52,017 bases of DNA, from assembly GCA_013152585.1 (NCBI GenBank), contig JAADGC010000153.1, forward strand, positions 1 to 52,017. Reading direction: 5' to 3'. This stretch comes from Chloroflexota bacterium (GTDB taxonomy: Bacteria; Chloroflexota; Anaerolineae; J102). The notes below the pieces were generated by a model. The model saw only the letters and a list, made by a program, of their open reading frames with translations. It searched no databases and was not told the origin of the DNA. The translations under genes and the position numbers were made by a program. This document shows, piece after piece, positions 39,693 through 49,455 of this stretch; position 1 is the first letter of the stretch; each line of letters starts with the position of its first letter.

Positions 39693-41309
39693 ATGTCGAC
39701 TCACGATTATGATGCCATCATCATCGGCGCCGGCGTGGCCGGTTTGGCCACGGCGGCCCTCCTGGCCAAAGATTTCAATCAGAAGGTACTGGTGCTGGAA
39801 CAGGCCCCCTTTATTGGCGGTCGCACCCTTTCCTACGTGGGCCAAGGCCACAAGGTCGTGGCCGATGGCATCGAGATGGACGCCCAGCAGTTCCGTCGCT
39901 CATTGGCTTATGCCAGTTGCTATCTAGGCAAGTGTACGCCCGACATCGATACGATCTTTGCCAAGGGCCTGCTGGATGGCCGTACTTTCGAAGCTGGCGG
40001 CCACGGACTTTTTTGGGGCAACAAGAGCCGCACCCACTGCCTCCTCGACTATCTGGGTGAGTATGTGAGCATGCCGCTGAACCGCGGCCTGGGATTTATC
40101 CAGTGGCAGGGGGAGACAGAAGCAGGGCAGGTAGAACCCGGCGTCGTTTATCAGGTAGAAAAACGCACACCCTACCAATGGATGAGTCCCGAAGGCTTTG
40201 CCAAAACCATGGAGCAGTTGCGCGACATGGGCACGAGCACTTTCGCCGACATGGCCGGTCTCATGAAGACGTCGTTGCAAGAATGGCTAGACGCCCGCGG
40301 CATGCACCCCGAAGCCTACGAGTACATTAAAGTACTGGCGGCCTCGCAGACGGCGCAGGCCGAGCCGGCCATGACCCCGGCCGGCGACTTCCTGGGCTAC
40401 ATGGCCATCGCTCGCCCTATTCGCATGAACCTGATTTCCGGTTCGGTGGCGACGGCGGATGAACCGGGCTGCATTGCCATTCCCCAGGCTATGGAGCGCG
40501 TGGTGCTCGACCATGGCGGAGAAGTCCGCCGCAACACGCCTGTCACCGAAGTGATCATCGCCGACGGGCGGGCGCAGGGTGTACAGATCAAGGTCAACGG
40601 CGAATTGCAGACGCTCACGTCCACCACGGTTATTTGCACGATTCCGCCCAAACATATCTTCCGCGTATTAGCCAAAAACGCCTTCCCCGGCGACTGGGTG
40701 GAACTGCTGGAAACGAAATTCTGGGGCGCCGGCTTGCTGACCGGCTGGGCGGGCACCAAACGCAGTCTTTGGTCAGATATCGGTCTGGACGAGCGCAGTT
40801 TTGTCTACATGCCGGGCATCATTCGTGACGAGGGCTACATCGGCGCTGTCGATATGGTGATGTGCGAGTTCACGGCCTGGGGCGATCACAGCGCCAAACG
40901 AGCCCCGAAAGGCAAGTACGAATTTCTCTTTTCCACGGCACTGACCGACAACGAGATGCGCAACCCCGAGCGCGTCAACCGCGTGATCGAACTGTGCGAG
41001 AGCTGGGCCCGGGCCACCTTCCCCACCTGGGATGAAGATGTCGAGTTTTTGATTTGGACCCCGTCGCCGGAGGCCTACGGCCTGTGGCGGCCCATTGGCG
41101 AAGAACGCCCGGATGTGAAATCGCCCTGGGTCGACGGCCTGTACTTTGCCGGCGATCAATACGGCAAACGCCTGTGGGGTGGGGGTGTAGACGGGGCCTC
41201 GCTCTCAGCCGTACTGTGTGTCGACAACATGATGCACTCCCATCTCGAAGAAGCCATCTTCCCCGACTACCATCGCGGCCTCCCCGAGGTTGCCGACTCC
41301 GCCGCCTGA
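39693..41309 (+). CDS. FAD-dependent oxidoreductase, phytoene-desaturase/amine-oxidase-like
   Basis: A 538-aa flavoprotein. The ATG at 39693 follows AAGGGAG by seven bases. An N-terminal Rossmann motif (YDAIIIGAGVAGLATAALLA) binds the ADP part of FAD, followed by VLVLEQAPFIGGRTLSY (E/D plus GGR of the GR2 family). The C-terminal FAD motif is GLYFAGDQYGKRLWGGGVDGA. No transmembrane segment is obvious. Related proteins desaturate or oxidise polyisoprenoid, amine and steroid-like compounds. In this cluster a dehydrogenation of a cyclic or isoprenoid intermediate is plausible; the reaction is unknown. It sits between the SDR and the HpaB/AbfD-like gene with ordinary short gaps. Confidence 0.88.
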   Translation: MSTHDYDAIIIGAGVAGLATAALLAKDFNQKVLVLEQAPFIGGRTLSYVGQGHKVVADGIEMDAQQFRRSLAYASCYLGKCTPDIDTIFAKGLLDGRTFEAGGHGLFWGNKSRTHCLLDYLGEYVSMPLNRGLGFIQWQGETEAGQVEPGVVYQVEKRTPYQWMSPEGFAKTMEQLRDMGTSTFADMAGLMKTSLQEWLDARGMHPEAYEYIKVLAASQTAQAEPAMTPAGDFLGYMAIARPIRMNLISGSVATADEPGCIAIPQAMERVVLDHGGEVRRNTPVTEVIIADGRAQGVQIKVNGELQTLTSTTVICTIPPKHIFRVLAKNAFPGDWVELLETKFWGAGLLTGWAGTKRSLWSDIGLDERSFVYMPGIIRDEGYIGAVDMVMCEFTAWGDHSAKRAPKGKYEFLFSTALTDNEMRNPERVNRVIELCESWARATFPTWDEDVEFLIWTPSPEAYGLWRPIGEERPDVKSPWVDGLYFAGDQYGKRLWGGGVDGASLSAVLCVDNMMHSHLEEAIFPDYHRGLPEVADSAA

Positions 41310-41353
41310 GCGGCACCTGAATCCCTTCCCGTCATTTTCCTCAGGAGTGCATC

Positions 41354-42784
41354 GTGGCATTGAAAACCGCACAGGAATACAAAGATAGCCTGAAAGATGG
41401 CCGCGTTGTCTACTACAAAGGTGAACGGGTGGCGGATGTGACCACACATCCCGAGCTATCCGTGTGCGTTGACACCATGGCCCTGGATTACGAGATGGCG
41501 GAGAATCCCCGGTACCGTGATCTGGCCGTCGTCAGCGATGAAGCCTTGGGCGAAGACATCAGCCGCTACTATCATTTACCGCAAAATGGCGAAGATCTGC
41601 TCAAACTATTCGACTTGATCGTGGCCTCCACACGCCTGGGAGACGGCTTCATTCCCCTGGCCCACGACATCGGCGCCGACGCCCTCAACGCCATCAGCAT
41701 CACCGCCAACATCCTGGGCAACAGCGACTACATCGCCCGCATCGAGGCCTATCGCACCACTTTGAAAAAGAACGATCTGGCGGTGGTCACCGGCATGACC
41801 GATGTCAAAGGCGACCGCATGTTGCGGCCCTCTGATCCCGGGCAAGCGCATCCCGATTACTACGTGCGGGTGGTGGAGCGGCGGCGGGATGGCATCGTGG
41901 TGCGCGGCGCCAAGGTACACATCAGCGGGGCGCCGTACAGCAACGAGCTGTTCGTGATCCCCAGCCGGGCGATGACCGCGGCCGACGCAGATTACGCCGT
42001 GGCCTTCGCCATCCCCGTGAACACCCCAGGACTCAAGCAGGTGGGACGCCCCTTCCACGCCCACATCACATCTCTGGAATTTCCTAACAGCCGCCCCTTA
42101 CGCGTCCACACCGATTCTCTCATCATCTTCGACGACGTGTTCGTGCCCTGGGAACGGGTCTTTTTGTGCGGCGAATGGCAGGTTGCCGCCACACTGGTGG
42201 TCAACTTCGCCCTCCTGCACCGTCGCACCGGCTGCGCCTATCGCATCCCCATGTCGGAACAACTCTTGGGTGTGGCCAAAGCCATCGCCGAGTACAATGG
42301 CATCGCCAACGCCCCCCATGTGAAGGAAAAACTCACCGACATCGTCATCTATCTCGAAACCCTGCGCTCGCTCTCGCACGCCGCCTGTCTCGATTTTGTC
42401 ACCTACGGCGGCATCGCTGTGCCCAATCCCGTCAGCACCAACATCGCCAAGTATCATTTCGCCAACGAATACCACAAGGTGATCAAGATCATCCAGGACC
42501 TGGCGGGCGGGCTGCTGGTGACCGCACCCACCTTCAGAGATTACCAGTTGCCCGAATTGCAGGCCGATATCGCCAAATACCTGGGCGCCAAAGCAGACGT
42601 TCCCACCGAGCAGCGTCTGCGCATGTTGGATTTGATCCGCCGCATCACCGGCGCCGATCGGGAAACGATCGCCCTGCATGGCGAGGGCTCGTTGCAGGCA
42701 CAACGCATGACCATCCTCGCCGAAGCGCGAAAGACGATTGCCCAATGTCAGTTGATGGTAGAGGAGCAGGCCGAGATCGCATGA
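41354..42784 (+). CDS. HpaB/AbfD-superfamily protein without the [4Fe-4S] ligands
   Basis: A 476-aa protein with the 4-hydroxyphenylacetate 3-hydroxylase N- and C-terminal domains, the superfamily that contains FADH2-dependent monooxygenases (HpaB) and 4-hydroxybutyryl-CoA dehydratase (AbfD). ALKTAQEYKDSLKDGR at the N-terminus and HTDSLIIFDDVFVPWERVF are typical. AbfD holds its [4Fe-4S] cluster with Cys99, Cys103, His292 and Cys299. Here positions 99 and 103 are Phe and Ala (GDGFIPLAHDIGADAL), and the His289-Cys294 spacing differs. The AbfD reaction is thus unlikely and a flavin-dependent oxygenase or isomerase is favoured (inference). Its stop overlaps the next gene's ATG by four bases. A flavin reductase partner is not seen in the window. 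Confidence 0.88.
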   Translation: MALKTAQEYKDSLKDGRVVYYKGERVADVTTHPELSVCVDTMALDYEMAENPRYRDLAVVSDEALGEDISRYYHLPQNGEDLLKLFDLIVASTRLGDGFIPLAHDIGADALNAISITANILGNSDYIARIEAYRTTLKKNDLAVVTGMTDVKGDRMLRPSDPGQAHPDYYVRVVERRRDGIVVRGAKVHISGAPYSNELFVIPSRAMTAADADYAVAFAIPVNTPGLKQVGRPFHAHITSLEFPNSRPLRVHTDSLIIFDDVFVPWERVFLCGEWQVAATLVVNFALLHRRTGCAYRIPMSEQLLGVAKAIAEYNGIANAPHVKEKLTDIVIYLETLRSLSHAACLDFVTYGGIAVPNPVSTNIAKYHFANEYHKVIKIIQDLAGGLLVTAPTFRDYQLPELQADIAKYLGAKADVPTEQRLRMLDLIRRITGADRETIALHGEGSLQAQRMTILAEARKTIAQCQLMVEEQAEIA

Positions 42785-43674
42785 ATATCCGCACCGACTT
42801 CACCGAGATGCTGGGTATCGACGTCCCCATCGTGGGGGCACCCATGTTTCTGGTGAGCTATGAGGAATACGTGATCGCCCTCTCGGAGGCGGGCGCATTG
42901 GGCACATTTCCCCTGCCCAACTATCGCACGACGGCCGATCTCAAACAGGCATTGCAGACGATACGACAGGCGACCGGGCGGCCCATCGGGGTGAACATCC
43001 ATTTATCGGGTCGTTTTCCCTGGAAAGAGCAGTTGGGCATCTGCCTGGATGCGGGCGTCTCCTTCTACATCAGTTCGCTGGGCAACCCCGCCCTGATCCT
43101 GGACGACGTGCATGCCAACGGTGGCATCGTCTTTGCCGATGTGATCTCGTTGGCGCAGGGCTTGAAGGCGCGTGAGCACGGCGTCGATGGCCTGATTGCC
43201 GTGGCCGCCGGCGCCGGCGGGCATTGCGGAATGCTCCCCACCCTGATTTTTACCCCCTATCTGCGGCAACACACCGGACTGCCGGTGATTGCCGCCGGCG
43301 GCATCAGCACCGGCGCCCAATTGGCCGCCGCTCTGGCCGTGGGCGCTTGCGCGGCGATCGTCGGCACCCGCCTGATCGCCACCCACGAAGCGCGGGCGGC
43401 CCCGGCTTACAAGCAGGCGGTCATCGTCGCCCACCCCGAAGATATCGTCATCAGCAACGAAATTACCGGCACCCCGGCGACATGGCTGTCCAGCAGCATC
43501 GCCGATTTCGACGAACAGCCAGCCCCGCAATCGAAGCGCTGGCGTGATCTGTGGAGCGCCGGGCTCAGCGTGGCCCAGATCGACCAGATCAAACCGGTGG
43601 GGGAGGTGATAGAGGAAATGGTTCAGACATACACGCAAACCTGTCAGCATCTATCTCAAACCATCCACCCATAG
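42781..43674 (+). CDS. Nitronate monooxygenase-like FMN protein
   Basis: A TIM-barrel flavoprotein of 297 aa related to 2-nitropropane dioxygenase. Signature parts are IVGAPMFLVSYEEYV, GGIVFADVISL, LIAVAAGAGGHCG and VIAAGGISTGAQLAAALAVG, with the FMN phosphate site. Start at 42781 is chosen for the four-base ATGA overlap with the HpaB/AbfD-like gene; a longer in-frame extension to 42166 is a shadow of that gene. Proteins of this family in acyl-CoA clusters often act as oxidoreductases on unsaturated or activated acids rather than on nitroalkanes. Coupling to the upstream gene hints that it may serve the same step. Confidence 0.9.
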   Translation: MNIRTDFTEMLGIDVPIVGAPMFLVSYEEYVIALSEAGALGTFPLPNYRTTADLKQALQTIRQATGRPIGVNIHLSGRFPWKEQLGICLDAGVSFYISSLGNPALILDDVHANGGIVFADVISLAQGLKAREHGVDGLIAVAAGAGGHCGMLPTLIFTPYLRQHTGLPVIAAGGISTGAQLAAALAVGACAAIVGTRLIATHEARAAPAYKQAVIVAHPEDIVISNEITGTPATWLSSSIADFDEQPAPQSKRWRDLWSAGLSVAQIDQIKPVGEVIEEMVQTYTQTCQHLSQTIHP

Positions 43675-44042
43675 AATGACTCTACATGCACTGCCAGACC
43701 CTTCACTTCACTCAGGGTGACATTGCCCCGCCTGTCATGCTGAACGAGTCTAACCGCCATCCTCTTTAATGACGCTACCCACGCAACACCTGAACGCACA
43801 TAACACCACCCCACACCAGTGAAGCATCTCATCGTTAAGAGCCTGGATTTTTTCACTTCACTACGTTCCGTTCAGACTGACACGTTTGGAATTTGGTTGC
43901 GACCGGAGGCGGCGCTATGAGATAATACCCATGGCTCGGGTTTACGTCGATGCCCGGGCGTAACGAACCACCGGCGGAACGAAATCATCAAAGAACTCAT
44001 CGCACATTCGACGGTATTTTCAGACAGCACGGAGAAAGCATC
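43675..44042. repeat. Intergenic stretch with decayed inverted repeats
   Basis: No gene. At 43707-43722 and 43733-43748 lie TTCACTCAGGGTGACA and TGTCATGCTGAACGAG, nearly complementary arms of a type common in intergenic repeats of many bacteria. A more damaged copy (TTCACTTCACTACG, then TTCAGACTGACACG) is at 43853-43883. The thiolase ribosome site is at the end. Confidence 0.55.
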
Positions 44043-45251
44043 ATGACCAACGAAGCCTATATTTTCGATGCTATCCGCACACCGCGTGGTCGCGGGAAGG
44101 CGAGTGGCTCTCTTTACGAAGTTAAACCGGTGGACTTGCTGACGACCCTGTTGCGGGCAATGCAGGGGCGTCACGATCTCGACACGGCCCAGGTAGAAGA
44201 CCTCATCCTGGGCTGCGTCACGCCCATCGGCGATCAGGGGGGCAATATCGCCCGCACCGCTGTCCTCTATGCCGATTGGGACACGAGTGTCCCCGGTATG
44301 CAAATCAATCGCTTCTGTGCGTCTGGCCTGGAGGCAGTGAACCTGGCGGCGATGAAGGTGCGCTCCGGCTGGGCCGATCTGGTGGCCGCTGGCGGCGTGG
44401 AGTCGATGTCGCGAGTGCCCATCGGCACCGACGGCGGCGCCCTCTCCCAAGACCCGGCGGTGAGTATGCACGTGGGTTTTGTGCCACAGGGCATCAGCGC
44501 CGACCTGATCGCCACTATCGAAGGCTTCAGCCGCACAGATATCGATGCCTTCGCCCTCAATTCGCAAGAACGCGCCGCCCATGCCTGTAAGCAGGGCTAT
44601 TTTAAATCGTTGGTCCCGGTCAAGGACCAGAACGGCCTCACCATTCTTGATCACGATGAGCATATCCGCCCCAATAGCACGCCGGAGGGCTTGGGCAAGC
44701 TCAGGCCAGCCTTTGCCGCCATGGGCGAGATGGGCTTCGACGCCGTGGCCCTGCAAAAATATCCGCAGGTCGAGCGCATCCACCATATCCACACTGCCGG
44801 CAATTCCTCCGGCATCGTCGATGGGGCTGCCTTACTGCTGCTCGGATCAGAAGCAGCGGGGAGGGCGCAGGGCCTGAAACCGCGCGCCCGCATGGTCTCC
44901 GCAGCCCTGGTGGGCAGCGAACCCACGATCATGCTCACGGGCCCGGGCCCGGCCTCGCGCAAAGCCTTGCGCAAAGCCGGCATGACCATCGACGATATCG
45001 ACTTGGTCGAGGTCAACGAAGCTTTCGCGGCCGTGGTGCTGCGCTTCATGCGGGATATGGGCCTTTATAGCCTCGACAAGATCAATGTCAATGGCGGCGC
45101 TATCGCCATGGGACATCCCCTGGGCGCCACCGGCGGCATGTTGCTGGGCACGGCCCTGGACGAACTGGAACGACGAAATCTGACAACCGCCCTGATCACG
45201 CTTTGCATCGGCGGCGGCATGGGCATAGCGACCATTATCGAACGCGTGTGA
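44043..45251 (+). CDS. Acetyl-CoA acetyltransferase (thiolase)
   Basis: Cleaves 3-oxoacyl-CoA in the last step of a beta-oxidation round. A canonical 402-aa thiolase: nucleophile Cys92 in [26 protein letters not shown] with the catalytic His, and the second Cys in [12 protein letters not shown]. The start at 44043 with a GGAG ribosome site is preferred to a frame reaching back to 43950. The FadB-type gene begins 8 bp after its stop, the usual thiolase and multifunctional-enzyme pair, though here the order is beta then alpha. Unlike the thiolase-fold protein at 34794, all catalytic residues are present. Confidence 0.95.
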   Translation: MTNEAYIFDAIRTPRGRGKASGSLYEVKPVDLLTTLLRAMQGRHDLDTAQVEDLILGCVTPIGDQGGNIARTAVLYADWDTSVPGMQINRFCASGLEAVNLAAMKVRSGWADLVAAGGVESMSRVPIGTDGGALSQDPAVSMHVGFVPQGISADLIATIEGFSRTDIDAFALNSQERAAHACKQGYFKSLVPVKDQNGLTILDHDEHIRPNSTPEGLGKLRPAFAAMGEMGFDAVALQKYPQVERIHHIHTAGNSSGIVDGAALLLLGSEAAGRAQGLKPRARMVSAALVGSEPTIMLTGPGPASRKALRKAGMTIDDIDLVEVNEAFAAVVLRFMRDMGLYSLDKINVNGGAIAMGHPLGATGGMLLGTALDELERRNLTTALITLCIGGGMGIATIIERV

Positions 45252-45259
45252 GGAATCAA

Positions 45260-47389
45260 ATGGCCATTAGCTACGAAAAACAAGCAAATAACATCGTTAT
45301 CCTGACCATGGATGCGCCAGGGCGGTCTGTGAATCTGATCGACGACACATTTGGCGCCATCCTGGAGCAGGCCGTGGAGCGATTGGCCACCGAGCAGCCG
45401 CTGGCCGGGGTGATCCTTGCTTCGGCCAAATCGACATTCATTGCCGGTGCCGATCTGCAAATGATATGGAGGCTGGAGGATGCCTCGGCCACCATGCAGT
45501 TGGCCGAGGCGCTCAAACACACGCTGCGGCGCCTGGAAACGCTGGGCGTGCCCGTGGTGGCGGCCATCAATGGCACGGCCCTGGGCGGCGGATTGGAGGT
45601 GGCGCTGGCCTGCCATCATCGCATTGCCGTGGATGATCCCCGGATCAGACTGAGCCTGCCAGAAGTGACGCTGGGCCTGTTACCCGGCGGTGGGGGGGTG
45701 ACGCGGGTGACGCGTATGTTAGGGCTGCAGAAAGCGTTTTCGCTCCTCACCGAGGGCAAACGTTTCGATCCCCGGGCAGCGCAGGCCGTCGGGATCATCG
45801 ACGAACTGGCGAGCGATGGCGCAGAGATGATGGCGCAAGCCCAGGCCTGGATCCTCGCCCACCCCCAATCGGCCCAAGCCTGGGACCAAGCCGGTTTCCG
45901 CATCCCTGGCGGCGGCCCCCATCATCCCCGCAATGCCGGCATGGTCGCCATTGCCCCGGCGATGGTGCGCCAAAAGACCTTCGGCAACTACCCGGCCCCG
46001 GCAGCGATCCTGAGTGCGCTGATCGAAGGAGCGGCGGTCGATTTCGATACTGCCAGTCGTATCGAGTCGCGCTATTTCGCCGCAGTAGCGACCGGCAAGG
46101 TCGCCAAAAACATGCTGCACGCCTTCTGGTTCCAACTCAACGAGATCAAGGACGGACGTAGTCGGCCAAAGGGCGTCTCCCCCCGGACCACGCACAAGGT
46201 CGGCGTCTTGGGCGCCGGGTTGATGGGGCACGGCATCGCCTATGCCAGCGCCCTGGCGGGCGTGGCAGTGGTGCTGAAAGATGTGAACATGGACCTGGCT
46301 ACGGCGGGCAAAGCCCGGATCGAAAAGCTGCTCGCTGGCCGCGTGCAGCGTCGGCGCCTCAGCCCCGAGCAGAAGCAGGCTGCGCTTGATCACATCCTCG
46401 TCACTGACTCCGCCGCCGACCTCGCCGATTGCGATCTGATCATCGAGGCGGTGCCGGAGAACCGACAAATCAAAGAAGCGGTTCTTCGCGAGGCCGACGC
46501 CCATCTCGACCCCGACGCCGTCATCTGCTCGAATACCTCCACTCTGCCCATTACCAGTCTGGCCGCTTACACATCCCGACCGCACAACTTCATCGGCCTG
46601 CACTTTTTCTCACCGGTGCCCAAAATGCAACTGGTCGAGATCATTCGCGGCCAACAGACATCAGCCAGCACACTGGCCAAAGCGTTTGACTTCGTGCTGC
46701 AAATACGCAAGACACCCATCGTCGTCAATGATAGCCGCGGGTTTTACACCTCGCGCGTGTTTACAGCGTTCGTCTACGAAGGCCTGGCCATGCTCACCGA
46801 GGGCCAGTATCCCCATACCATCGAGATGGCAGGCATGCAAGCGGGCATGCCCATGGGCCCGCTGGCTGTCTCGGATGAGGTTAATTTGGGCCTGGCCATG
46901 CACATCCTCGACCAAACCCGGCAGGATTTGGCAGCCGAAGGCAAAGCCTTGCCGTACCATCCCGGCTATACCGTGCTGGAAAAAATGGTGCATGAATATC
47001 AGCGTTTGGGCAAAGCACAGGGGGCGGGGTTTTATGATTATCCGTCTGCTGCGCCCAAGCACTTGTGGCCCCAGCTCCAGCAGATATTCCCCACGCGGGC
47101 CCAGCAGCTTTCGCAGCAGGAGATGATCGACCGCATGATGTTCATCCAGGCATTGGAGACGGTGCGTTGCTTTGAGGAAGGCGTGGTGAGCTCGGTCGCC
47201 GAGGCCAACATTGGCAGCATCTTCGGCTGGGGATTCGCTGCATTCAAGGGCGGAACCCTGCAATACATCAACGATTATGGCTTGCCCGCATTTGTGGAGC
47301 GCAGTAAAGAACTGGCCGCCCTTTATGGTGAGCGTTTCGCGGTACCGGCGCTTTTACAGAGGATAGCCGCCGCCGGACAGCAATTCTAA
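45260..47389 (+). CDS. Bifunctional enoyl-CoA hydratase/3-hydroxyacyl-CoA dehydrogenase
   Basis: Carries out hydration and the second oxidation of beta-oxidation; FadB/FadJ type, 709 aa (FadJ about 714). Crotonase domain about 1-190 with [22 protein letters not shown] and the second catalytic Glu in [14 protein letters not shown]. The NAD-binding 3-hydroxyacyl-CoA dehydrogenase domain begins near 314 ([15 protein letters not shown]); catalytic His near 448 in [10 protein letters not shown]-terminal 3HCDH domains end the protein. Start at 45260 has AGGA just before it; an upstream extension to 45203 overlaps the thiolase. It closes the 14-gene plus-strand run. A 24-base-loop hairpin (GGGGTCGG/CCGACCCC, 47400-47439) follows the stop but has no T-run. 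Confidence 0.95.
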   Translation: MAISYEKQANNIVILTMDAPGRSVNLIDDTFGAILEQAVERLATEQPLAGVILASAKSTFIAGADLQMIWRLEDASATMQLAEALKHTLRRLETLGVPVVAAINGTALGGGLEVALACHHRIAVDDPRIRLSLPEVTLGLLPGGGGVTRVTRMLGLQKAFSLLTEGKRFDPRAAQAVGIIDELASDGAEMMAQAQAWILAHPQSAQAWDQAGFRIPGGGPHHPRNAGMVAIAPAMVRQKTFGNYPAPAAILSALIEGAAVDFDTASRIESRYFAAVATGKVAKNMLHAFWFQLNEIKDGRSRPKGVSPRTTHKVGVLGAGLMGHGIAYASALAGVAVVLKDVNMDLATAGKARIEKLLAGRVQRRRLSPEQKQAALDHILVTDSAADLADCDLIIEAVPENRQIKEAVLREADAHLDPDAVICSNTSTLPITSLAAYTSRPHNFIGLHFFSPVPKMQLVEIIRGQQTSASTLAKAFDFVLQIRKTPIVVNDSRGFYTSRVFTAFVYEGLAMLTEGQYPHTIEMAGMQAGMPMGPLAVSDEVNLGLAMHILDQTRQDLAAEGKALPYHPGYTVLEKMVHEYQRLGKAQGAGFYDYPSAAPKHLWPQLQQIFPTRAQQLSQQEMIDRMMFIQALETVRCFEEGVVSSVAEANIGSIFGWGFAAFKGGTLQYINDYGLPAFVERSKELAALYGERFAVPALLQRIAAAGQQF

Positions 47390-47951
47390 TGGATGTCTCG
47401 GGGTCGGCGATCCTATCTCCCCAGGGCCACCCCGACCCCTGAACTGCTCCAGCAGGCAACTGACATGAACAGGAAACGCCAGTGAAGGGTGCCGCCGCCC
47501 GTGAAAGGCGAGATTCTTCACTGGAATTGGCTTCGTGATGGCCGTTTCGGCGTCAAAGTGCCTGTCTCTTCGATGTGGGTCGGCTGCTATCATTCATTCA
47601 GAATGACAGACAGCGGCGAACCGGATTCGCCGTCTCATCATTCGAAATCCCCGCGGCGTGATCAGGGCAACGCCGGGCGCTGCACCCACGGCGGCCCCGC
47701 CGCGCACCCACCGAATCAATTCGGGGCTCGGGGGCGTTCCGCCGTCTGTCGCCGCACTCCGCATCTTCGGAACAATCCTTGACCGTATTGGGTTGGTCAC
47801 TCGGCGGTGCCAGGCAATCGAATCCGGGTCGCCAGATTCGGCAGGCTCGATGGATTTGATGTAAACTGTGACCGTTGGTCGAAACCTTTTTCGTCCAACA
47901 CACATGCCACGTTCTGATCATTGCTCACCGATCACTGCTCCTTTCCCACCT
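47390..47951. other. Intergenic repeat region, no gene seen
   Basis: About 560 bp without a credible gene. It holds hairpins GGGGTCGG/CCGACCCC (47400-47439) and CCAGTGAAG/CTTCACTGG (47479-47524), a small hairpin CGAACCGGATTCG near 47617, and the direct repeat at 47703-47744 described separately. It looks like a landing zone of small interspersed elements. Confidence 0.65.
47703..47744 (+). repeat. 42-bp exact direct repeat, copy 1
   Basis: Identical to 51860-51901. It contains the small hairpin CCGAATCAATTCGG, similar in size and shape to hairpins in the structured repeat at 26 kb and at the right end. Here it stands without the rest of the element. Confidence 0.9.
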
Positions 47952-49415
47952 ATGTTCCCTTACAACGACACGAACGCCGGGGCGGCCAGCCTGGCGGCCC
48001 TGCTGGACACCCCGCACTCAGGCCCCGAGCACGAGCTTGCCGCCCGTTACACGCCCATCATCCGTTTCGATAGCCGCGAGCCCTTCTTTCCCCAGGCCGT
48101 GGGTTACACCATCTTCCGCCAAGATGGCCCCTCGCCCTCGTTTCCCCGCCACATCGAACTGCGGCCGTCCGACCAACCCGCGGCCGAGCTTGCCATCGAA
48201 TATGCCATCTGGTGGGACTGGGACATCGGGCACCTGTATGAGCTAGAACACGTGTGGGTTTATGTGGATGCCCGCGGCGAGTTGCTACGTGTCGAGGCAA
48301 GCTGGCATGGAGGCTTTGCCAGCATGGCATCCGAGGGCGTGATTGCCGGTGAAGGCACGCATCCGATTGTGCTGTCGGAGCCCGGGAAACATGCCTTCGC
48401 CCCAGCCGTCGCCTGCTACGACGAACGCCGGCAGCGCTACCAGGGCCAGGAAAGTGAGCGCCTGGCCGGTATCGGCGGCGTGTGGGTCACTCCCATGTTT
48501 GCCGACGAGCTGACTTCTTTGCGCACACCCGAAGCCAACACCCTGGTGCATACCTATCTCCAGCGCCATCGCTTCCAGCCGGCCTGGGATTTTGGCCGTC
48601 GTTTTGTGATTGATCCAGTGCTGCTGACACCGTGGTCAGCCTTGCGGGCCTGGGTGCCGGGCCGTATTGCCTGGTGGATCGAGCAGTTGCGGCAGGGCAT
48701 TCCCCCGCAGGAGCGACGTTTCTGGCGCATTGGCCATCGCGGGGCATCGGCTCACGCCCCCGATAATACGCTGGCGTCATTTCGCAAAGCAGCAGAGCTC
48801 GGCGCCGACATGGTCGAGGTGGATGTGCAGATGTCGGCGGACGGGGTGCCCGTGATCATCCACGATCTCGAAGTCGACCGTTTTCCCGGCCAATGTGGCG
48901 CGGTCAAAAATCATACCTGGGACGAACTGAAAGGCATCGACGCCGGCGATGGCGAACACATCCCCACGCTGGCGGAAGTGATCAGTCTGTGCCGGGAGTT
49001 GGGGCTGGGCATGTACATCGAGCTGAAATCAGGCGATGCGATTGCGCCGGTGGTGCAGGCCATCCAGGAAGGACAGCTTTACCTTTGGGTCATCGTGGCC
49101 TCGTTTCGAGCAGACTGGCTGGCCTGGGTCAAAGCCGCCGATGCACGTATCGTCACCTCCGTCTTGTTTGGCGCCCCCCATGTGGATCCCGTCAAGCTGG
49201 CACAGGCCATCTCGGCCGATTATGTGCATCCCTGCTGGGAGAACGTGAGCCCTACCCCGCACAAATTGCTGACCCCAGACTGGGTACGGCGGGTGCACGC
49301 TGCGAGACTGGGCATTATCGCCTGGCACGAGGAACGGCCTTCCGAAATTGCCGCCCTGCGCGAGCTGGGCGTGGATGGCATTTGCAGCAACAATCCCGAG
49401 ATGTTGGGGGAGTAG
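47952..49415 (+). CDS. Glycerophosphodiester phosphodiesterase with extra N-terminal domain
   Basis: Hydrolyses glycerophosphodiesters to glycerol-3-phosphate and an alcohol. The C-terminal GDPD domain (about 256-487) has the catalytic [27 protein letters not shown] (E-x-D), and IIHD, then MYIELKSG. The N-terminal about 220 residues form a separate unrecognised domain ([48 protein letters not shown]). No signal peptide is evident, so it is probably cytoplasmic. The start is uncertain: ATGs at 47868, 47904 and 47952 all lack a ribosome site, and conserved sequence begins after the last. It is convergent with the DUF2344 gene. Confidence 0.88.
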   Translation: MFPYNDTNAGAASLAALLDTPHSGPEHELAARYTPIIRFDSREPFFPQAVGYTIFRQDGPSPSFPRHIELRPSDQPAAELAIEYAIWWDWDIGHLYELEHVWVYVDARGELLRVEASWHGGFASMASEGVIAGEGTHPIVLSEPGKHAFAPAVACYDERRQRYQGQESERLAGIGGVWVTPMFADELTSLRTPEANTLVHTYLQRHRFQPAWDFGRRFVIDPVLLTPWSALRAWVPGRIAWWIEQLRQGIPPQERRFWRIGHRGASAHAPDNTLASFRKAAELGADMVEVDVQMSADGVPVIIHDLEVDRFPGQCGAVKNHTWDELKGIDAGDGEHIPTLAEVISLCRELGLGMYIELKSGDAIAPVVQAIQEGQLYLWVIVASFRADWLAWVKAADARIVTSVLFGAPHVDPVKLAQAISADYVHPCWENVSPTPHKLLTPDWVRRVHAARLGIIAWHEERPSEIAALRELGVDGICSNNPEMLGE

Positions 49416-49421
49416 GGAAGA

Positions 49422-49440
49422 GGGAGTAAAGCTCCCATTT
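49422..49440. terminator. Possible bidirectional terminator between convergent genes
   Basis: GGGAG (49422-49426) and CTCCC (49432-49436) form a 5-bp stem with a 5-base loop, followed by ATTTTCCC on the plus strand; outer GGGA/TCCC pairing may extend it. It lies between the two converging stops but is short. Confidence 0.4.
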
Positions 49441-49455
49441 TCCCACTCCATCAAC

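Noticed and set aside
42166-42780. N-terminal extension of the nitronate monooxygenase frame
   Set aside because: The extra 205 residues are an out-of-frame shadow of the HpaB/AbfD-like gene; the ATGA overlap at 42781 gives the natural start.
41354-42784. Functional 4-hydroxybutyryl-CoA dehydratase assignment
   Set aside because: The family match is good, but two of four iron-sulfur ligands are absent, so this specific function was not assigned.
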